NCBI RefSeq assembly: GCF_009720385.1
Contig: NZ_ML769301.1
Location: 248,001 to 312,000, forward strand
Reading direction: 5' to 3'
DNA: 64,000 nt
DNA from: Catellatospora vulcania
Lineage (GTDB): Bacteria > Actinomycetota > Actinomycetes > Mycobacteriales > Micromonosporaceae
Shown here: piece by piece, positions 27,122-36,667 of the stretch
Position numbering within the stretch: the stretch's first letter is position 1
Layout of the letters: each line of letters begins with the position of its first letter
Translations under genes and position numbers: made by a program
The notes under the pieces: generated by a model
The model's input: only the letters and a program-made list of their open reading frames with translations
The model's database searches: none
Told to the model about the DNA's origin: nothing

Positions 27122-30100
27122 TCAGTTCACGGTGATCACCACACTGCTGGAGTGGGTGGCGCCGACGCTGTCGGTCAGCGTCAGCCAGGCGGTGTAGACG
27201 CCCTTGCGGGTGTAGGCATGGCTGGCCGAAGCGGCGTGCACCGTGGCGGTGTTGTCGCCGAAGCGCCACTCGCGGTCCACGATCGTGCGCCCCGGCGGGG
27301 CCGTGGACGTGCTGTTGAAGGCGACGGTCAGCGGGCCCGTGCCGGTGGTGGGTGCGGCCGTGACCGTCAGCGTCGCACCGGTCTCGGCCTTCACGCCGCG
27401 GCCGTTGAAGCGCAGCCAGTCCAGCGCCATGATGTCGGGATCACCGGTCTGTCCGGACTTCACGAACTTGAGGTAGAGCGTGAAGGTGCCGCCCGGGTTG
27501 GTCAGCGCGACAGTCGGGGACACCACGGAGTCGTAGCTGCCGGTGACCGGGATGGTCGCCGTGCCCAGCAGCGGCCCGGTGGGGGAGCCGTTGCGGAACT
27601 CGATCGTGCCGCCGGTGCCCGCGGAGCTGGCTCCGACCACGACGCCGCTGATGTTCTGCAGGTTGACCGGGCCGATGTTGATCCAGTCTCCGTTGTCGAG
27701 GTCGCCGAGCCGGCGGCCCGCCTGCGCCGTCGCCCGGTCGAGCACGCTCACCCCGGAAGCCGCGTCGAAGTGCTCGGCCTCCATGCTGCGGGTCTGCAAC
27801 TCCACCTGCACGGAGCCGACCAGCGCGGGCGCACCGGTCGCGCCGCCGTCGGTGTACTGGGCGCTGATCAGCGTGAACAGGTTGGTGCCCGGTCCGTGGC
27901 CGTCACCGCCGCCGGACTCGGTGACCAGCGTGCCGGAGCAGCCGACGTAGTTGTCCAGCGGGTGGGCGTGCGAGTCGTGGCCGAGCAGCGTCTGCACCAC
28001 GACGCGGTTGCAGTCGATCGTGGTGTCCTCCGGGTCGGTGACCGTCACGGTGTACGGGATGCGGTCGCCGAACTCGAAGAAGCCGCCCTGGGGCACGTTG
28101 ATGGTGACGACCGGGCGGGTGTTGCCGACGGTGATCTCGGTGCTGGCCACCGCGGTCAGCCCGCCCGCGCCGGTGACGGTCAGCCGGGCGTTGAACCGGC
28201 CCTTGGCGGTGTACGTGTACGACGGGTTGGCGGCGGTGGAGTCGGTGGTGCCGTTGCCGTCGAAGTCCCACGCGTAGCTGCTCGCCCCGGCCGATCCGGC
28301 GCTGGAGAAGGTGACGGCCAGCGGTGCGGGCCCGTTGTCCCTGCTCGCGGTGATCTTCGCGGTGGGCGGCACGCCGTTGGCCACGTAGTCGATCCGGTAG
28401 ATGCCGGCCCCCTCGTTGGAGCCGCCGCGCCCGCTGCCCGACCCGGCCCCGAAGTCGATCACGTACAGCGATCCGTCGGGCCCGAACTCGGCCTCGAACG
28501 GCTGGATCCAGCTCATACCCGCGAAGATCCCGTTGATGGACTGCAGCGAGCCGACCGTGGTGGGTCCGAACCGCGGGTCGGTGAACGTCTGGGCGGTCTG
28601 GTGCAGCGACAGCGTCTTCCACCACTGCCGGGTCAGCTCGTAGACGATCCACTTGCCCTCGAAGTACTCCGGGAACTTCGAGATCCGCGGGTTGGCCGGG
28701 TCGTAGTCGTAGACGGGGCCGCTCATCGGGCCGCCGCCGCCCGTGCCGACTTCCGGGAACTGGGCCGAGGCGGAGTAGGCGTACCAGACCAGGGCGCTGC
28801 GCGCGGCGGGCAGGGTGGTCAGGCCGGTGTTGTTGGGCGAGTTGTTGACCGGGGCGGCGCAGTTGAACTTGGCCCCCGAGGTGCTGGTGGCGAAGTTGTA
28901 GTCGTTGAAGGCGATGTTGTTGCCGATGCAGTAGGGCCAGCCGTAGTTGCCGGCGCTGGTGACCCGGTTGAACTCGACGGTGCCCTCCGGGCCGCGGTTG
29001 GCGTTGGCCGCCGTCGCGTCGGGGCCGTAGTCGGCGACCAGGACGGCGTTGGTCGACGGCTCGACGGTGATCCGGAACGGGTTGCGGAAGCCCATCGCGT
29101 ACACCTCGGCCCTGGTCTTGGCGGTGCCCGGCGCGAACAGGTTGCCCGCCGGAACGGTGTAGGTGCCGTCGGCCTGCGGGCGGATCCGCAGGATCTTGCC
29201 GCGCAGGTCGTTGGTGTTGCCCGAGGTGCCCTGGGCGTCGAACGCCCGCCGCCCGGCCCGCTCGTCGATCGGGGTGTATCCGCTGGACTCGAACGGGTCG
29301 GTGTTGTCGCCGATCGCCGCGTAGAGGTTCCCGTCGCGGCCCATCGCGATGGAGCCGCCCATGTGCGAGTTGGCGCGGGCCTCCCCGCGCAGCGTCGGGA
29401 CGGTCAGCAGCCGCTTCTCCGAACTCAGCGCGATCGTGGATCCGGTGACGGTGAACCGGGACAGGTTGAGCTGGTTGAGGGTCTTGTCCGACCACAGCAG
29501 ATACAGCCAGTTGTTGGTGGCGAAGTTGTTGTCCAGGGTCAGGCCGAGCAGCCCGTCGGACTGGCTGGTCTGGGCGGGGGTGTAGGCGAAGTCGACCAGG
29601 GTGGTGACCGCGAGGGTGGCCTGGTCGATGACCTTCACCGCGCCGGTGCGCTGGATGTAGAACACGCGCCGGTCGGGCGCGACGGCCAGCTCGAACGGGT
29701 CGGCCAGGTCGGCGTTGACCAGCGGCACGCGCTGGAACTGCCCGTTCTTGGTGGCGCTGCAGTCGCCGGCGACCGCGCCCGCGGCCCATTCGATGCCCCA
29801 GCGCAGGTGGTCGAGGAACAGCGCGTTGCTGAACGCGGAGCTGCTGTGCCCGCCGGCGGTGAACCAGGACCGGCCGCCGTCGTAGTTCTGGCACCACGAG
29901 TACGCGTGGTCGACGCCCTCGTCCAGGCCGGAGATGCCGTCACGGACCTTGATCTGGGCGAGCGTGTGCACCCGTCCGGTCGGATTGGTCTTCCAGTTGT
30001 ACCACTCCTCGCTGTGCTCCCACAGCTCAGGAAGGTTGCGGGTGGACGGGTGCGCGCGGTCCAGCACCTTGATCCGTCCCGGGAACACTCCGCCGGTCGC

Positions 30101-30553
30101 GCTGAAGTCCGGGTGGTAGTCGAAGATCGTGCCGACCAGCCCGTCGTACCATGCCCAGTCGCGTTCGCTGGCCGAAGCGGCGTGCAGCCCGGCCCAGCCT
30201 CCGCCACCGCGGATGAAGTTCTGCAGCGCGAGCCGCTGGGCGGCGTTGAGCAGGTCGCCGGAGGCGGGCGTGGAGTTGGTGTTGTTGAAGACGAGCGCGT
30301 CGAACCGGGCCAGATTGGCGTCGGTGAACGCGGCGGCGTCGGTGGTCGCCTCGACCTCGAAGTTGTGTGCGGCCCCGAGCTGCTGCACGGCGGCGACACC
30401 GGCGGGGATCGAGTCGTGGTAGAAGTTCGTGATCTTGGAGAAGACCAGCACCCGGAAGCGGGGTGCGGCGGAGGCGGGGCCGGCGACCGAGGTCGACAGG
30501 ACCAGGGCGGCGAGCGTGACGATGGCGGACAGGATGCTTCGACGGCGTCTCAT
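27122..30553 (-). CDS. Secreted multidomain protein: ThuA + PQQ-type sugar dehydrogenase + PKD + CBM6-like + PKD
   Basis: 1143 aa from the ATG at 30553 (GGGAG upstream), which gives a clean Sec signal peptide (RRRRSILSAIVTLAALVLS...ASA). Domains: ThuA-like amidotransferase fold (~10-250, RVLVFSKITNFYHDSIPAGVAAVQQL, GGGGWAGLHAAS); a soluble glucose/sorbosone dehydrogenase-type propeller (~265-705, including GLLGLTLDNNFATNNWLYLLW, RGKILRI, FRNPFRI, NYGWPYC); a PKD domain (~725-805, YAWDFDGNG); an Ig-like segment; a CBM6-like module (~920-1055, MEAEHFDAASGVSV); and a second PKD (~1060-1143, REWRFGDN). Probably oxidises or binds sugars outside the cell. A LacI-type palindrome sits upstream. Confidence 0.88.
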   Translation of the reverse strand: MRRRRSILSAIVTLAALVLSTSVAGPASAAPRFRVLVFSKITNFYHDSIPAGVAAVQQLGAAHNFEVEATTDAAAFTDANLARFDALVFNNTNSTPASGDLLNAAQRLALQNFIRGGGGWAGLHAASASERDWAWYDGLVGTIFDYHPDFSATGGVFPGRIKVLDRAHPSTRNLPELWEHSEEWYNWKTNPTGRVHTLAQIKVRDGISGLDEGVDHAYSWCQNYDGGRSWFTAGGHSSSAFSNALFLDHLRWGIEWAAGAVAGDCSATKNGQFQRVPLVNADLADPFELAVAPDRRVFYIQRTGAVKVIDQATLAVTTLVDFAYTPAQTSQSDGLLGLTLDNNFATNNWLYLLWSDKTLNQLNLSRFTVTGSTIALSSEKRLLTVPTLRGEARANSHMGGSIAMGRDGNLYAAIGDNTDPFESSGYTPIDERAGRRAFDAQGTSGNTNDLRGKILRIRPQADGTYTVPAGNLFAPGTAKTRAEVYAMGFRNPFRITVEPSTNAVLVADYGPDATAANANRGPEGTVEFNRVTSAGNYGWPYCIGNNIAFNDYNFATSTSGAKFNCAAPVNNSPNNTGLTTLPAARSALVWYAYSASAQFPEVGTGGGGPMSGPVYDYDPANPRISKFPEYFEGKWIVYELTRQWWKTLSLHQTAQTFTDPRFGPTTVGSLQSINGIFAGMSWIQPFEAEFGPDGSLYVIDFGAGSGSGRGGSNEGAGIYRIDYVANGVPPTAKITASRDNGPAPLAVTFSSAGSAGASSYAWDFDGNGTTDSTAANPSYTYTAKGRFNARLTVTGAGGLTAVASTEITVGNTRPVVTINVPQGGFFEFGDRIPYTVTVTDPEDTTIDCNRVVVQTLLGHDSHAHPLDNYVGCSGTLVTESGGGDGHGPGTNLFTLISAQYTDGGATGAPALVGSVQVELQTRSMEAEHFDAASGVSVLDRATAQAGRRLGDLDNGDWINIGPVNLQNISGVVVGASSAGTGGTIEFRNGSPTGPLLGTATIPVTGSYDSVVSPTVALTNPGGTFTLYLKFVKSGQTGDPDIMALDWLRFNGRGVKAETGATLTVTAAPTTGTGPLTVAFNSTSTAPPGRTIVDREWRFGDNTATVHAASASHAYTRKGVYTAWLTLTDSVGATHSSSVVITVN

Positions 30554-30589
30554 GCGGGCACTCCCGTGAAGGGGGACGGACACGGAGGA

Positions 30590-30597
30590 AAGCGCTT
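30590..30597. promoter_or_regulatory. LacI-family-like operator upstream of ThuA-dehydrogenase gene
   Basis: GA-AAGCGCTT-GC contains a perfect palindrome with the central CG of LacI/CcpA/CebR-type sites, about 37 nt upstream of the start. It would make this gene sugar-regulated. No LacI-family gene is in the window. Confidence 0.4.
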
Positions 30598-30733
30598 GCT
30601 GGTCGCCGAAGGTGCACATCGTAGATTGGCGAACGCGAATGCGTCAACCGGTGTCGTGGCCGCCAGCAAGCATGCCATTTCGGACTGTTCGACTTGACCG
30701 CAGTCATGGCAGCCAATATGGTTCACGGTCTAT

Positions 30734-30743
30734 AAGTTAACTT
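30734..30743. promoter_or_regulatory. AT-rich palindrome AAGTTAACTT before the lectin-dehydrogenase gene
   Basis: A perfect 10-bp palindrome followed by AACTAAC in an AT-rich island within GC-rich DNA, about 96 nt upstream of the next gene. Likely promoter or operator DNA. Confidence 0.4.
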
Positions 30744-30838
30744 AACTAACACTCCTGGCCGGCCACGCGACGCGGTCCCACGCCCGAGCCCCCGGGACTC
30801 CGTCTCGCGGAGCCGACCGCCAGGGAACGGAGCCCCCG

Positions 30839-33280
30839 ATGAACTCCCCGCCGATCAGGCGCATCGCCGTCCTCGCCGCCGCGATCTGCGTCGCCGCCAC
30901 CATCGAGGTCGCAGGCGCCGCCCCGGCCGCAGCCGACACCGTCGGCCCGATCACCGGCGTCGCGTCCGGCAAGTGCATCGACATCCCGTCCGCGAGCACC
31001 GTCAACGGCACCCAGGTGCAGATCTACGCCTGCAACGCCTCGGCGGCCCAGACCTGGACCGTCGGCACCGACGGAACGATCCGCGCGCTGGGCGGCAAGT
31101 GCCTGGACGTCGCCGGCGGCGTCAACGCCAACGGCACCAAGGTGCAGATCTGGGACTGCTCGGCGACCAACCCCAACCAGCAGTGGACCTACAGCACCTC
31201 GGCCCGCACGCTGGTCAACCCCGTGACCGGCAAGTGCCTCGACGTGGTCAGCGGCAGCACCGCCGACGCGGCCAAGCTGCACCTCTGGACCTGCATCGCG
31301 GGCCTGGCCAGCCAGCAGTGGAACCTGACCACCGGGCCGCCGCCCGCGTTCACCGACTACCAGGCCGAGAGCGCGACCATCGCGCAGGGCGTCGTCGAGT
31401 CCAACCACGCCGGCTACACCGGCGCCGGTTTCGTCAACTACGACAACGTGACCGGGTCGTACGTGCAGTTCACCGTGACGGTGACCGCCGCCGGCAACTA
31501 CCCGCTGACCCTGCGGTACGCCAACGGCACCACCATCGACCGGCCCATGGACATCACCGTCAACGGCAGCCCCGCCGCACCCGGCCTGTCCTTCCCCGGC
31601 ACCGGCGCGTGGCCCACCTGGGCGGAGAAGACCGTCACCGCGAGCCTGCTCGCCGGGACCAACACCGTCCGGGCCGCCGCGACCACCGTCAACGGCGGGC
31701 CCAACCTGGACCGGCTGCGGGTCACCGCGCCGTCGGACAGCCAGCCGCCGACCGCGCCCGGCAGCCTGCGGGTGGTCGGCGAGGTCCGGCCCACCGGCGT
31801 CGACCTGGCCTGGAACGCCGCCACCGACAACGTCGGCGTGAGCCGCTACGTGGTCTACAACGGCGGCAACGTCGTCGCGGAGGTGGGCGGCAACATCCTC
31901 ACCGCGACGCTGACCCTGCAGCCCAACACGTCGTACGTGTTCAGCGTGCTGGCCTACGACGCGGCGGGCAACCCGTCGCAGGGCAGCAACAACCTGGCGG
32001 TCACCACCCCGCCGAGCACCGACACCCAGCCGCCGACCACGCCGGCCAACCTGCGCACCACGGGTGTCACCGCCAGCACCGTGACGCTGGCCTGGAACGC
32101 CGCCACCGACAACGTCGGCGTGCGCGGCTACCGGGTCGCGCGCAACGGGACCCAGATCGCCGACGTGCCCGACCTGACCGCCTCCGACACCGGGCTGCTG
32201 CCCGCGACCACCTACCAGTACACGGTGCTGGCCTACGACGCCAACGGCAACACCTCGCCGGTCAGCCCGGTGCTGGCGGTGACCACGTCCACCCAGGCCG
32301 GTGGCGGCGACCCGGTCTTCGACCGCAACGTCAACACCCAGCTCGACCTGCCGTGGGGGATCGCGTTCCTGCCCGACGGCAGCGCGCTGGTCGCCGAGCG
32401 GGACCGGTTCGAGATCGTTCGGGTCACCCTGGCCGGGCAGAAGACCGTGGTCGGCACCATCACCGAGGCGGTCACCACCACCGGCGAGGGGGGGCTGCTC
32501 GGTCTGGCCGTCGGCCCGAACTTCGCCACCGACCACTGGGTGTACGCCTTCCACACCGCCGCCTCCGACAACCGCCTCGTCCGGTTCAAGTTCGAGAACG
32601 GCGCCATCGGCCCGCGCGAGGCGCTGGTCACCGGCATCGCCAAGAACCGGTTCCACAACGGCGGCCGGGTCAAGTTCGGGCCCGACGGCCACATCTACAT
32701 CACCACCGGCGACGGCCAGGACAGCAGCCGCTCGCAGAACCTCAACTCGCTCAACGGCAAGATCCTGCGGGTCACCACCACCGGCGCGGCCGCGCCCGGC
32801 AACCCGTTCGGCACCCGGGTCTACAGCCTGGGCCACCGCAACCCGCAGGGCCTGGCCTGGGACTCCCAGGGCCGGCTGTGGTCGTCGGAGTTCGGCGACA
32901 ACACCTGGGACGAACTCAACATCATCACCCCGGGGTCCAACTACGGCTGGCCGACCTGCGAAGGCACCTGCAGCAACCCGGCCTTCGTCAACCCGGTCCG
33001 GACGTGGAGCACCGCGTCCGCCTCGCCGAGCGGTCTCGAGATCGTCAACGACTGGATCTACATGGCCGCCGTACGCGGCACCCGGCTGTGGGTCATGCGG
33101 ATCACCGGCGACACCACCGACACCCCGCGGGCCTTCTTCAACGGCTCCTGGGGCCGGCTGCGCACCGTCGTCAAGACCCCCGACGGCGGGCTCTGGCTCA
33201 CCTCGACCAACAACGACATGAACGGCGGCACCCCGACCGTGCTCAACAACGTCATCGTGCGCCTGCGCTTCGCCTCCTGA
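30839..33280 (+). CDS. Secreted lectin-PQQ sugar dehydrogenase (ricin B, CBM35, two FN3, sGDH)
   Basis: 813 aa with a signal peptide (~1-31). Order: ricin-B/CBM13 trefoil (~35-165; QxW repeats such as AAQTWTV, NQQWTYS, SQQWNL), CBM35 (~172-295, YQAESATIAQGVVESNHAGY), two fibronectin III domains (~300-395 and ~400-485; each with LAWNAATDNVGV), and a soluble aldose/glucose dehydrogenase propeller (~490-813; DLPWGIAFLPDGSALVAER, GEGGLLGLAV, NRFHNGGRVKFGPDGHIY, GHRNPQGLAW). The His in RFHNGG corresponds to the base of PQQ glucose dehydrogenases. It probably binds plant or fungal glycans and oxidises released sugars. Head-to-head with the ThuA-dehydrogenase gene. Confidence 0.9.
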   Translation: MNSPPIRRIAVLAAAICVAATIEVAGAAPAAADTVGPITGVASGKCIDIPSASTVNGTQVQIYACNASAAQTWTVGTDGTIRALGGKCLDVAGGVNANGTKVQIWDCSATNPNQQWTYSTSARTLVNPVTGKCLDVVSGSTADAAKLHLWTCIAGLASQQWNLTTGPPPAFTDYQAESATIAQGVVESNHAGYTGAGFVNYDNVTGSYVQFTVTVTAAGNYPLTLRYANGTTIDRPMDITVNGSPAAPGLSFPGTGAWPTWAEKTVTASLLAGTNTVRAAATTVNGGPNLDRLRVTAPSDSQPPTAPGSLRVVGEVRPTGVDLAWNAATDNVGVSRYVVYNGGNVVAEVGGNILTATLTLQPNTSYVFSVLAYDAAGNPSQGSNNLAVTTPPSTDTQPPTTPANLRTTGVTASTVTLAWNAATDNVGVRGYRVARNGTQIADVPDLTASDTGLLPATTYQYTVLAYDANGNTSPVSPVLAVTTSTQAGGGDPVFDRNVNTQLDLPWGIAFLPDGSALVAERDRFEIVRVTLAGQKTVVGTITEAVTTTGEGGLLGLAVGPNFATDHWVYAFHTAASDNRLVRFKFENGAIGPREALVTGIAKNRFHNGGRVKFGPDGHIYITTGDGQDSSRSQNLNSLNGKILRVTTTGAAAPGNPFGTRVYSLGHRNPQGLAWDSQGRLWSSEFGDNTWDELNIITPGSNYGWPTCEGTCSNPAFVNPVRTWSTASASPSGLEIVNDWIYMAAVRGTRLWVMRITGDTTDTPRAFFNGSWGRLRTVVKTPDGGLWLTSTNNDMNGGTPTVLNNVIVRLRFAS

Positions 33281-33350
33281 CCGGCGCGCGGGCCCGCCGG
33301 CACCTGCCCCGGGCCCGCGCTCCGGCCGAAGACCAGCAAGGAGTCCATGC

Positions 33351-35225
33351 ATGAAGATCCTCAACAGGCCGTGGCGCGTCGCCGGCATCGCGTCACTGGT
33401 GACGCTGACGGCGCTCGCCGTCGGCGTGACCCTGCCGGCCTGGGCCGCGCCCACCCGGTACGAGGCCGAGTCGGCGACCATCGCGCAGGGCGTGGTGGAG
33501 TCCAACCACGCAGGCTTCTCCGGTTCCGGCTTCGTCAACACCGACAACGTGATCGGATCGGCCGTGCAGTGGTCGGTCAACCTGCCCAGCGCGGGCAACG
33601 CCACGCTGACCATCCGGTACGCCAACGGCAGCGGCGCCAACCGCCCCGCCGACATCATCGTCAACGGCACCGTGGTGGCCGCGGCGAGCGCCTTCAACGC
33701 CACCAGCGCGTGGACGACCTGGACGAACAAGTCCGTCACTGCGCTGCTGGCGGCTGGAGAAAACACGGTCCGGGTCGCCGCGACCACCGCCCTGGGCACC
33801 GCCAACCTGGACTACCTCGACGTCGAGGTGAACACCGCGCCGTCCGAGACGCTGCTGTCGCGTGGCAAACCGGCGACCGCGTCCTCCGTCGAGGACGCCA
33901 CCCTGCCCGCGGGCAACGCCGTCGACGGCAGCACCACCACCCGCTGGGCCAGCGCGGCCGGCGTCGACCCGCAGTGGCTGCGCGTCGACCTGGGCGCTCC
34001 GTCGGCGATCACCCGCGTCGAGCTGAACTGGGAGGCGGCCTACGCGACCGGGTACCGGATCGAGGTCTCCGCCGACGGCTCGGCCTGGACCAGCGTCTTC
34101 AGCACCACCACCGGAAACGGCGGCACGGACTCGATCGCGGGGTTGAGCGCCAGCGGCCGCTACGTGCGGGTGTACGGCACGGCACGGGCCACCCAGTGGG
34201 GCTACTCGCTGTGGGAGTTCGACGTGTACGGCACCGGCCCGTCCGTGCCGCCCAGCCCGTCGGCCTCGCCCAGCCCGCCCACCGGCACGACGCCCGCGGC
34301 GATCAACGGGCAGCTGCGGGTCTGCGGCGTTAAGTTGTGCAACAAGTACAACCAGCCGATCCAGCTGCGCGGCATGTCGACCCACGGCATCCAGTGGTAT
34401 CCGCAGTGCGTCAACGACGCCTCGCTCAACGCGCTGGCCACCGACTGGAACGCCGACGTGCTGCGGGTGTCGATGTACATCCAGGAGGACGGCTACGAGA
34501 CCAACCCGCAGCTGTTCACCGACCGGGTGCACGGCTACATCGAGCAGGCCACCGCACGCGGCATGTACGTCATCGTCGACTGGCACATGCTCGACCCCGG
34601 CGACCCGAACTACAACCTGGCCCGCGCCCGCACCTTCTTCACCGCCATCGCGCAGCGGCACGCCGCCAAGACCAACATCCTGTACGAGGTCGCCAACGAG
34701 CCCAACGGCGTCGGCTGGCCCGCGATCAAGAGCTACGCCGAGCAGATCATCCCGACCATCCGGGCCGTCGACTCCGACGCCGTCGTGCTGGTCGGCACCC
34801 GGGCCTGGTCGTCGCTGGGCCTGTCCGACGGGGCCAGCGAGACCGAGGTGATCAACAACAAGGTCAACGCGACCAACATCATATACACGTTCCACTTCTA
34901 CGCCGCGTCGCACGGCAGCAGCTACCTCAACGCGCTGTCCCGGGCGGCCGACCAGATCCCGATGTTCGTCACCGAGTTCGGCACCCAGGAGGCCTCCGGC
35001 GACGGCCCGAACAACTTCACCCAGGCGCAGGCGTACCTCGACCTGATGGCCGCCAAGAAGATCAGCTGGACGAACTGGAACTTCAGCGACGACTTCCGCA
35101 CCGGGGCCGTGTTCACCACGGGCACCTGCGGCGCCGGCCCCTACACCGGGACCAGCCGGCTCAAGGCCGCCGGGGTCTGGGTGCGCGACCGCATCCGCAC
35201 CGCCGACAACTTCCCGACCGGCTGA
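33351..35225 (+). CDS. Secreted GH5 cellulase with CBM35 and F5/8-type (CBM32) modules
   Basis: 624 aa with a signal peptide (~1-32). CBM35 (~35-160) is nearly identical in its first 20 residues to the CBM35 of the upstream gene. A discoidin/CBM32-like domain follows (~165-300, LLSRGKPATASSVEDATLPAGNAVDGS). Then a Pro/Ser linker and a GH5 catalytic domain (~315-624). The acid/base Glu is in YEVANEPNG and the nucleophile Glu in MFVTEFGTQ; other GH5 marks are MSTHGIQWYPQ and VIVDWHML. It hydrolyses beta-1,4-glucan or mannan. Placed 70 nt after the lectin-dehydrogenase gene, so the two are probably one transcript. Confidence 0.93.
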   Translation: MKILNRPWRVAGIASLVTLTALAVGVTLPAWAAPTRYEAESATIAQGVVESNHAGFSGSGFVNTDNVIGSAVQWSVNLPSAGNATLTIRYANGSGANRPADIIVNGTVVAAASAFNATSAWTTWTNKSVTALLAAGENTVRVAATTALGTANLDYLDVEVNTAPSETLLSRGKPATASSVEDATLPAGNAVDGSTTTRWASAAGVDPQWLRVDLGAPSAITRVELNWEAAYATGYRIEVSADGSAWTSVFSTTTGNGGTDSIAGLSASGRYVRVYGTARATQWGYSLWEFDVYGTGPSVPPSPSASPSPPTGTTPAAINGQLRVCGVKLCNKYNQPIQLRGMSTHGIQWYPQCVNDASLNALATDWNADVLRVSMYIQEDGYETNPQLFTDRVHGYIEQATARGMYVIVDWHMLDPGDPNYNLARARTFFTAIAQRHAAKTNILYEVANEPNGVGWPAIKSYAEQIIPTIRAVDSDAVVLVGTRAWSSLGLSDGASETEVINNKVNATNIIYTFHFYAASHGSSYLNALSRAADQIPMFVTEFGTQEASGDGPNNFTQAQAYLDLMAAKKISWTNWNFSDDFRTGAVFTTGTCGAGPYTGTSRLKAAGVWVRDRIRTADNFPTG

Positions 35226-35245
35226 CGGAGCCCGGCCCGGTGAAG

Positions 35246-35279
35246 GCGGGCCCGCACACCGCGCGGTGTGCGGGCCCGC
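35246..35279 (+). terminator. Perfect 34-bp palindrome, terminator after GH5 gene
   Basis: Two perfect 17-nt arms (GCGGGCCCGCACACCGC and its complement) abut with no loop, 20 nt after the GH5 stop. A very stable hairpin followed by only a short TTGT. Confidence 0.8.
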
Positions 35280-35399
35280 GTTGTCAGCCCATCGGGTGGT
35301 GTCCGATGCCCGCCACCGCCGGTCGTATCAGGAACGCGCCGCCGCTCATCTGCTCGGGTACGCGGTCACCCGGACCGCGTACCGCACCGAGGAGGCGGC

Positions 35400-36560
35400 A
35401 TGCAGCCCGACCCGACCCGCTGGGAACTCATCAAACAGCGCGCGCTGATGAAGTACCGGATCAACCTCAAGAAGCTCAACCTGCTCGTCGGCGTGCAGGT
35501 CAACGACCTCGACGAGGACTCTTTCACCAAACTCGCCAAGGACACCACCGGCACCGACTTCAACCTCGACAAGCCCGAACTGGCCCCGATCGCCATGTGC
35601 GACAAGGGCGGCGTCGGCATGGCGAAGCTGGCCGAAGCGTGCGAGGTCCAGTCGAACGCCAAGGACGGCTCCTACCGCCCCCGCCACCCGTACTTCGTCG
35701 GGTTCAGCTGGGTGCTGCGCCGCAAGGGGCGGCTGGGCAAGGAGCACGCGTACCTGAACCACACCTACGCGCAGCCGGTGCCGGAGGAGTTCCAGAAGGA
35801 GTTCGAGGACACCACGTCCTGGTCGCCGTTCTGGGGGATGCTGTCGATGTTCGCGCCGTCCGGCGGCCCGGTGCCCAGCCTGAAGCGGTTCCGCCCGTCG
35901 ATCGGCGACCCGTTCGCCGACGGCGACGTCCTTGGCGAGCTGGAGGACCAGCGCAAGCTCATCGAGCACCGCGAGCAGATGATCGCCGCGAACACCCCGC
36001 CGCAGGGGCTGCTGCACCTCGGCAACGCGGTCATCGACTTCAGCCGGCCGTTCATCATCGAGACCCCGCTGTACATCCACCGGGGCGGGCTGGCCAGCAC
36101 CACGCCCCAGCACCCGCTCGACGGCAACACGGGCTGGATCCAGTCGTACCACAAGGTCAACAAGACGGTGAGCTTCACCGCCGCGGCCGGCGGGCGCAAC
36201 AACCTGCCGGGGATGGACGAGTTCAACCTCACCTGGGCCGGCAACGTGTTCGGCCTGATGCTGGTCAGCTTCGCGGCCGTCATGAAAGTCAACTCCGGCC
36301 GCAAGCGCAACCTGCTCAGCCTCACCGACGGCGTCAGCTACGGCGACGCCTACCACGCGTACGGCGAGAACCGGTTCCTCGGCGCCCGCCGCACGATGAC
36401 CGCGGTCGCCGACATCGTCTCGGGGTTCGGAGCGCTGCTCCGGTCGGGTGCCGGCACGCACGTGGTCGAGAGCCCGGCCGAAGACGGCAGTATCGACCTG
36501 GAGCTGGTCGTCGAGGAGCCGACCGACGGCATCGGCAAGAGCGGCAAGTCGAACGAGTAG
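35400..36560 (+). CDS. Unrecognised 386-aa cytoplasmic protein
   Basis: The ATG at 35400 has GAGGAGG 5-10 nt upstream; the frame upstream crosses the terminator. I do not recognise a family. No signal peptide, membrane segment or nucleotide-binding loop is visible. The N-terminal third is Lys/Asp-rich (RWELIKQRALMKYRINLKK), the middle is acidic and helical (LGELEDQRKLIEHREQM). The C-terminal half is beta-like (FSRPFIIETPLYIHRGGLAS, IQSYHKVNKTVSFTAAAGG). It stands alone between two terminators, just before the S8/sigma/CIS region, but nothing links it to that system. Confidence 0.8.
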   Translation: MQPDPTRWELIKQRALMKYRINLKKLNLLVGVQVNDLDEDSFTKLAKDTTGTDFNLDKPELAPIAMCDKGGVGMAKLAEACEVQSNAKDGSYRPRHPYFVGFSWVLRRKGRLGKEHAYLNHTYAQPVPEEFQKEFEDTTSWSPFWGMLSMFAPSGGPVPSLKRFRPSIGDPFADGDVLGELEDQRKLIEHREQMIAANTPPQGLLHLGNAVIDFSRPFIIETPLYIHRGGLASTTPQHPLDGNTGWIQSYHKVNKTVSFTAAAGGRNNLPGMDEFNLTWAGNVFGLMLVSFAAVMKVNSGRKRNLLSLTDGVSYGDAYHAYGENRFLGARRTMTAVADIVSGFGALLRSGAGTHVVESPAEDGSIDLELVVEEPTDGIGKSGKSNE

Positions 36561-36572
36561 CAGCCGCGAACT

Positions 36573-36665
36573 GGCGGGCGGCCCCCGTGGAGCCGCCCGC
36601 CAGACCCGATCGAGACGATCGGGTCCCGGTGGGGCGGGCCGATGACCGCGGTCCGCCCCACCGGG
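36573..36665. terminator. Three consecutive hairpins between convergent genes
   Basis: GGCGGGCGGC / GCCGCCCGCC (36573-36601), GACCCGATCG / CGATCGGGTC (36603-36625) and CCCGGTGGGGCGG / CCGCCCCACCGGG (36625-36665) lie back to back. They would terminate both the gene at 35400-36560 and the opposing S8 operon. Confidence 0.8.
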
Positions 36666-36667
36666 AT

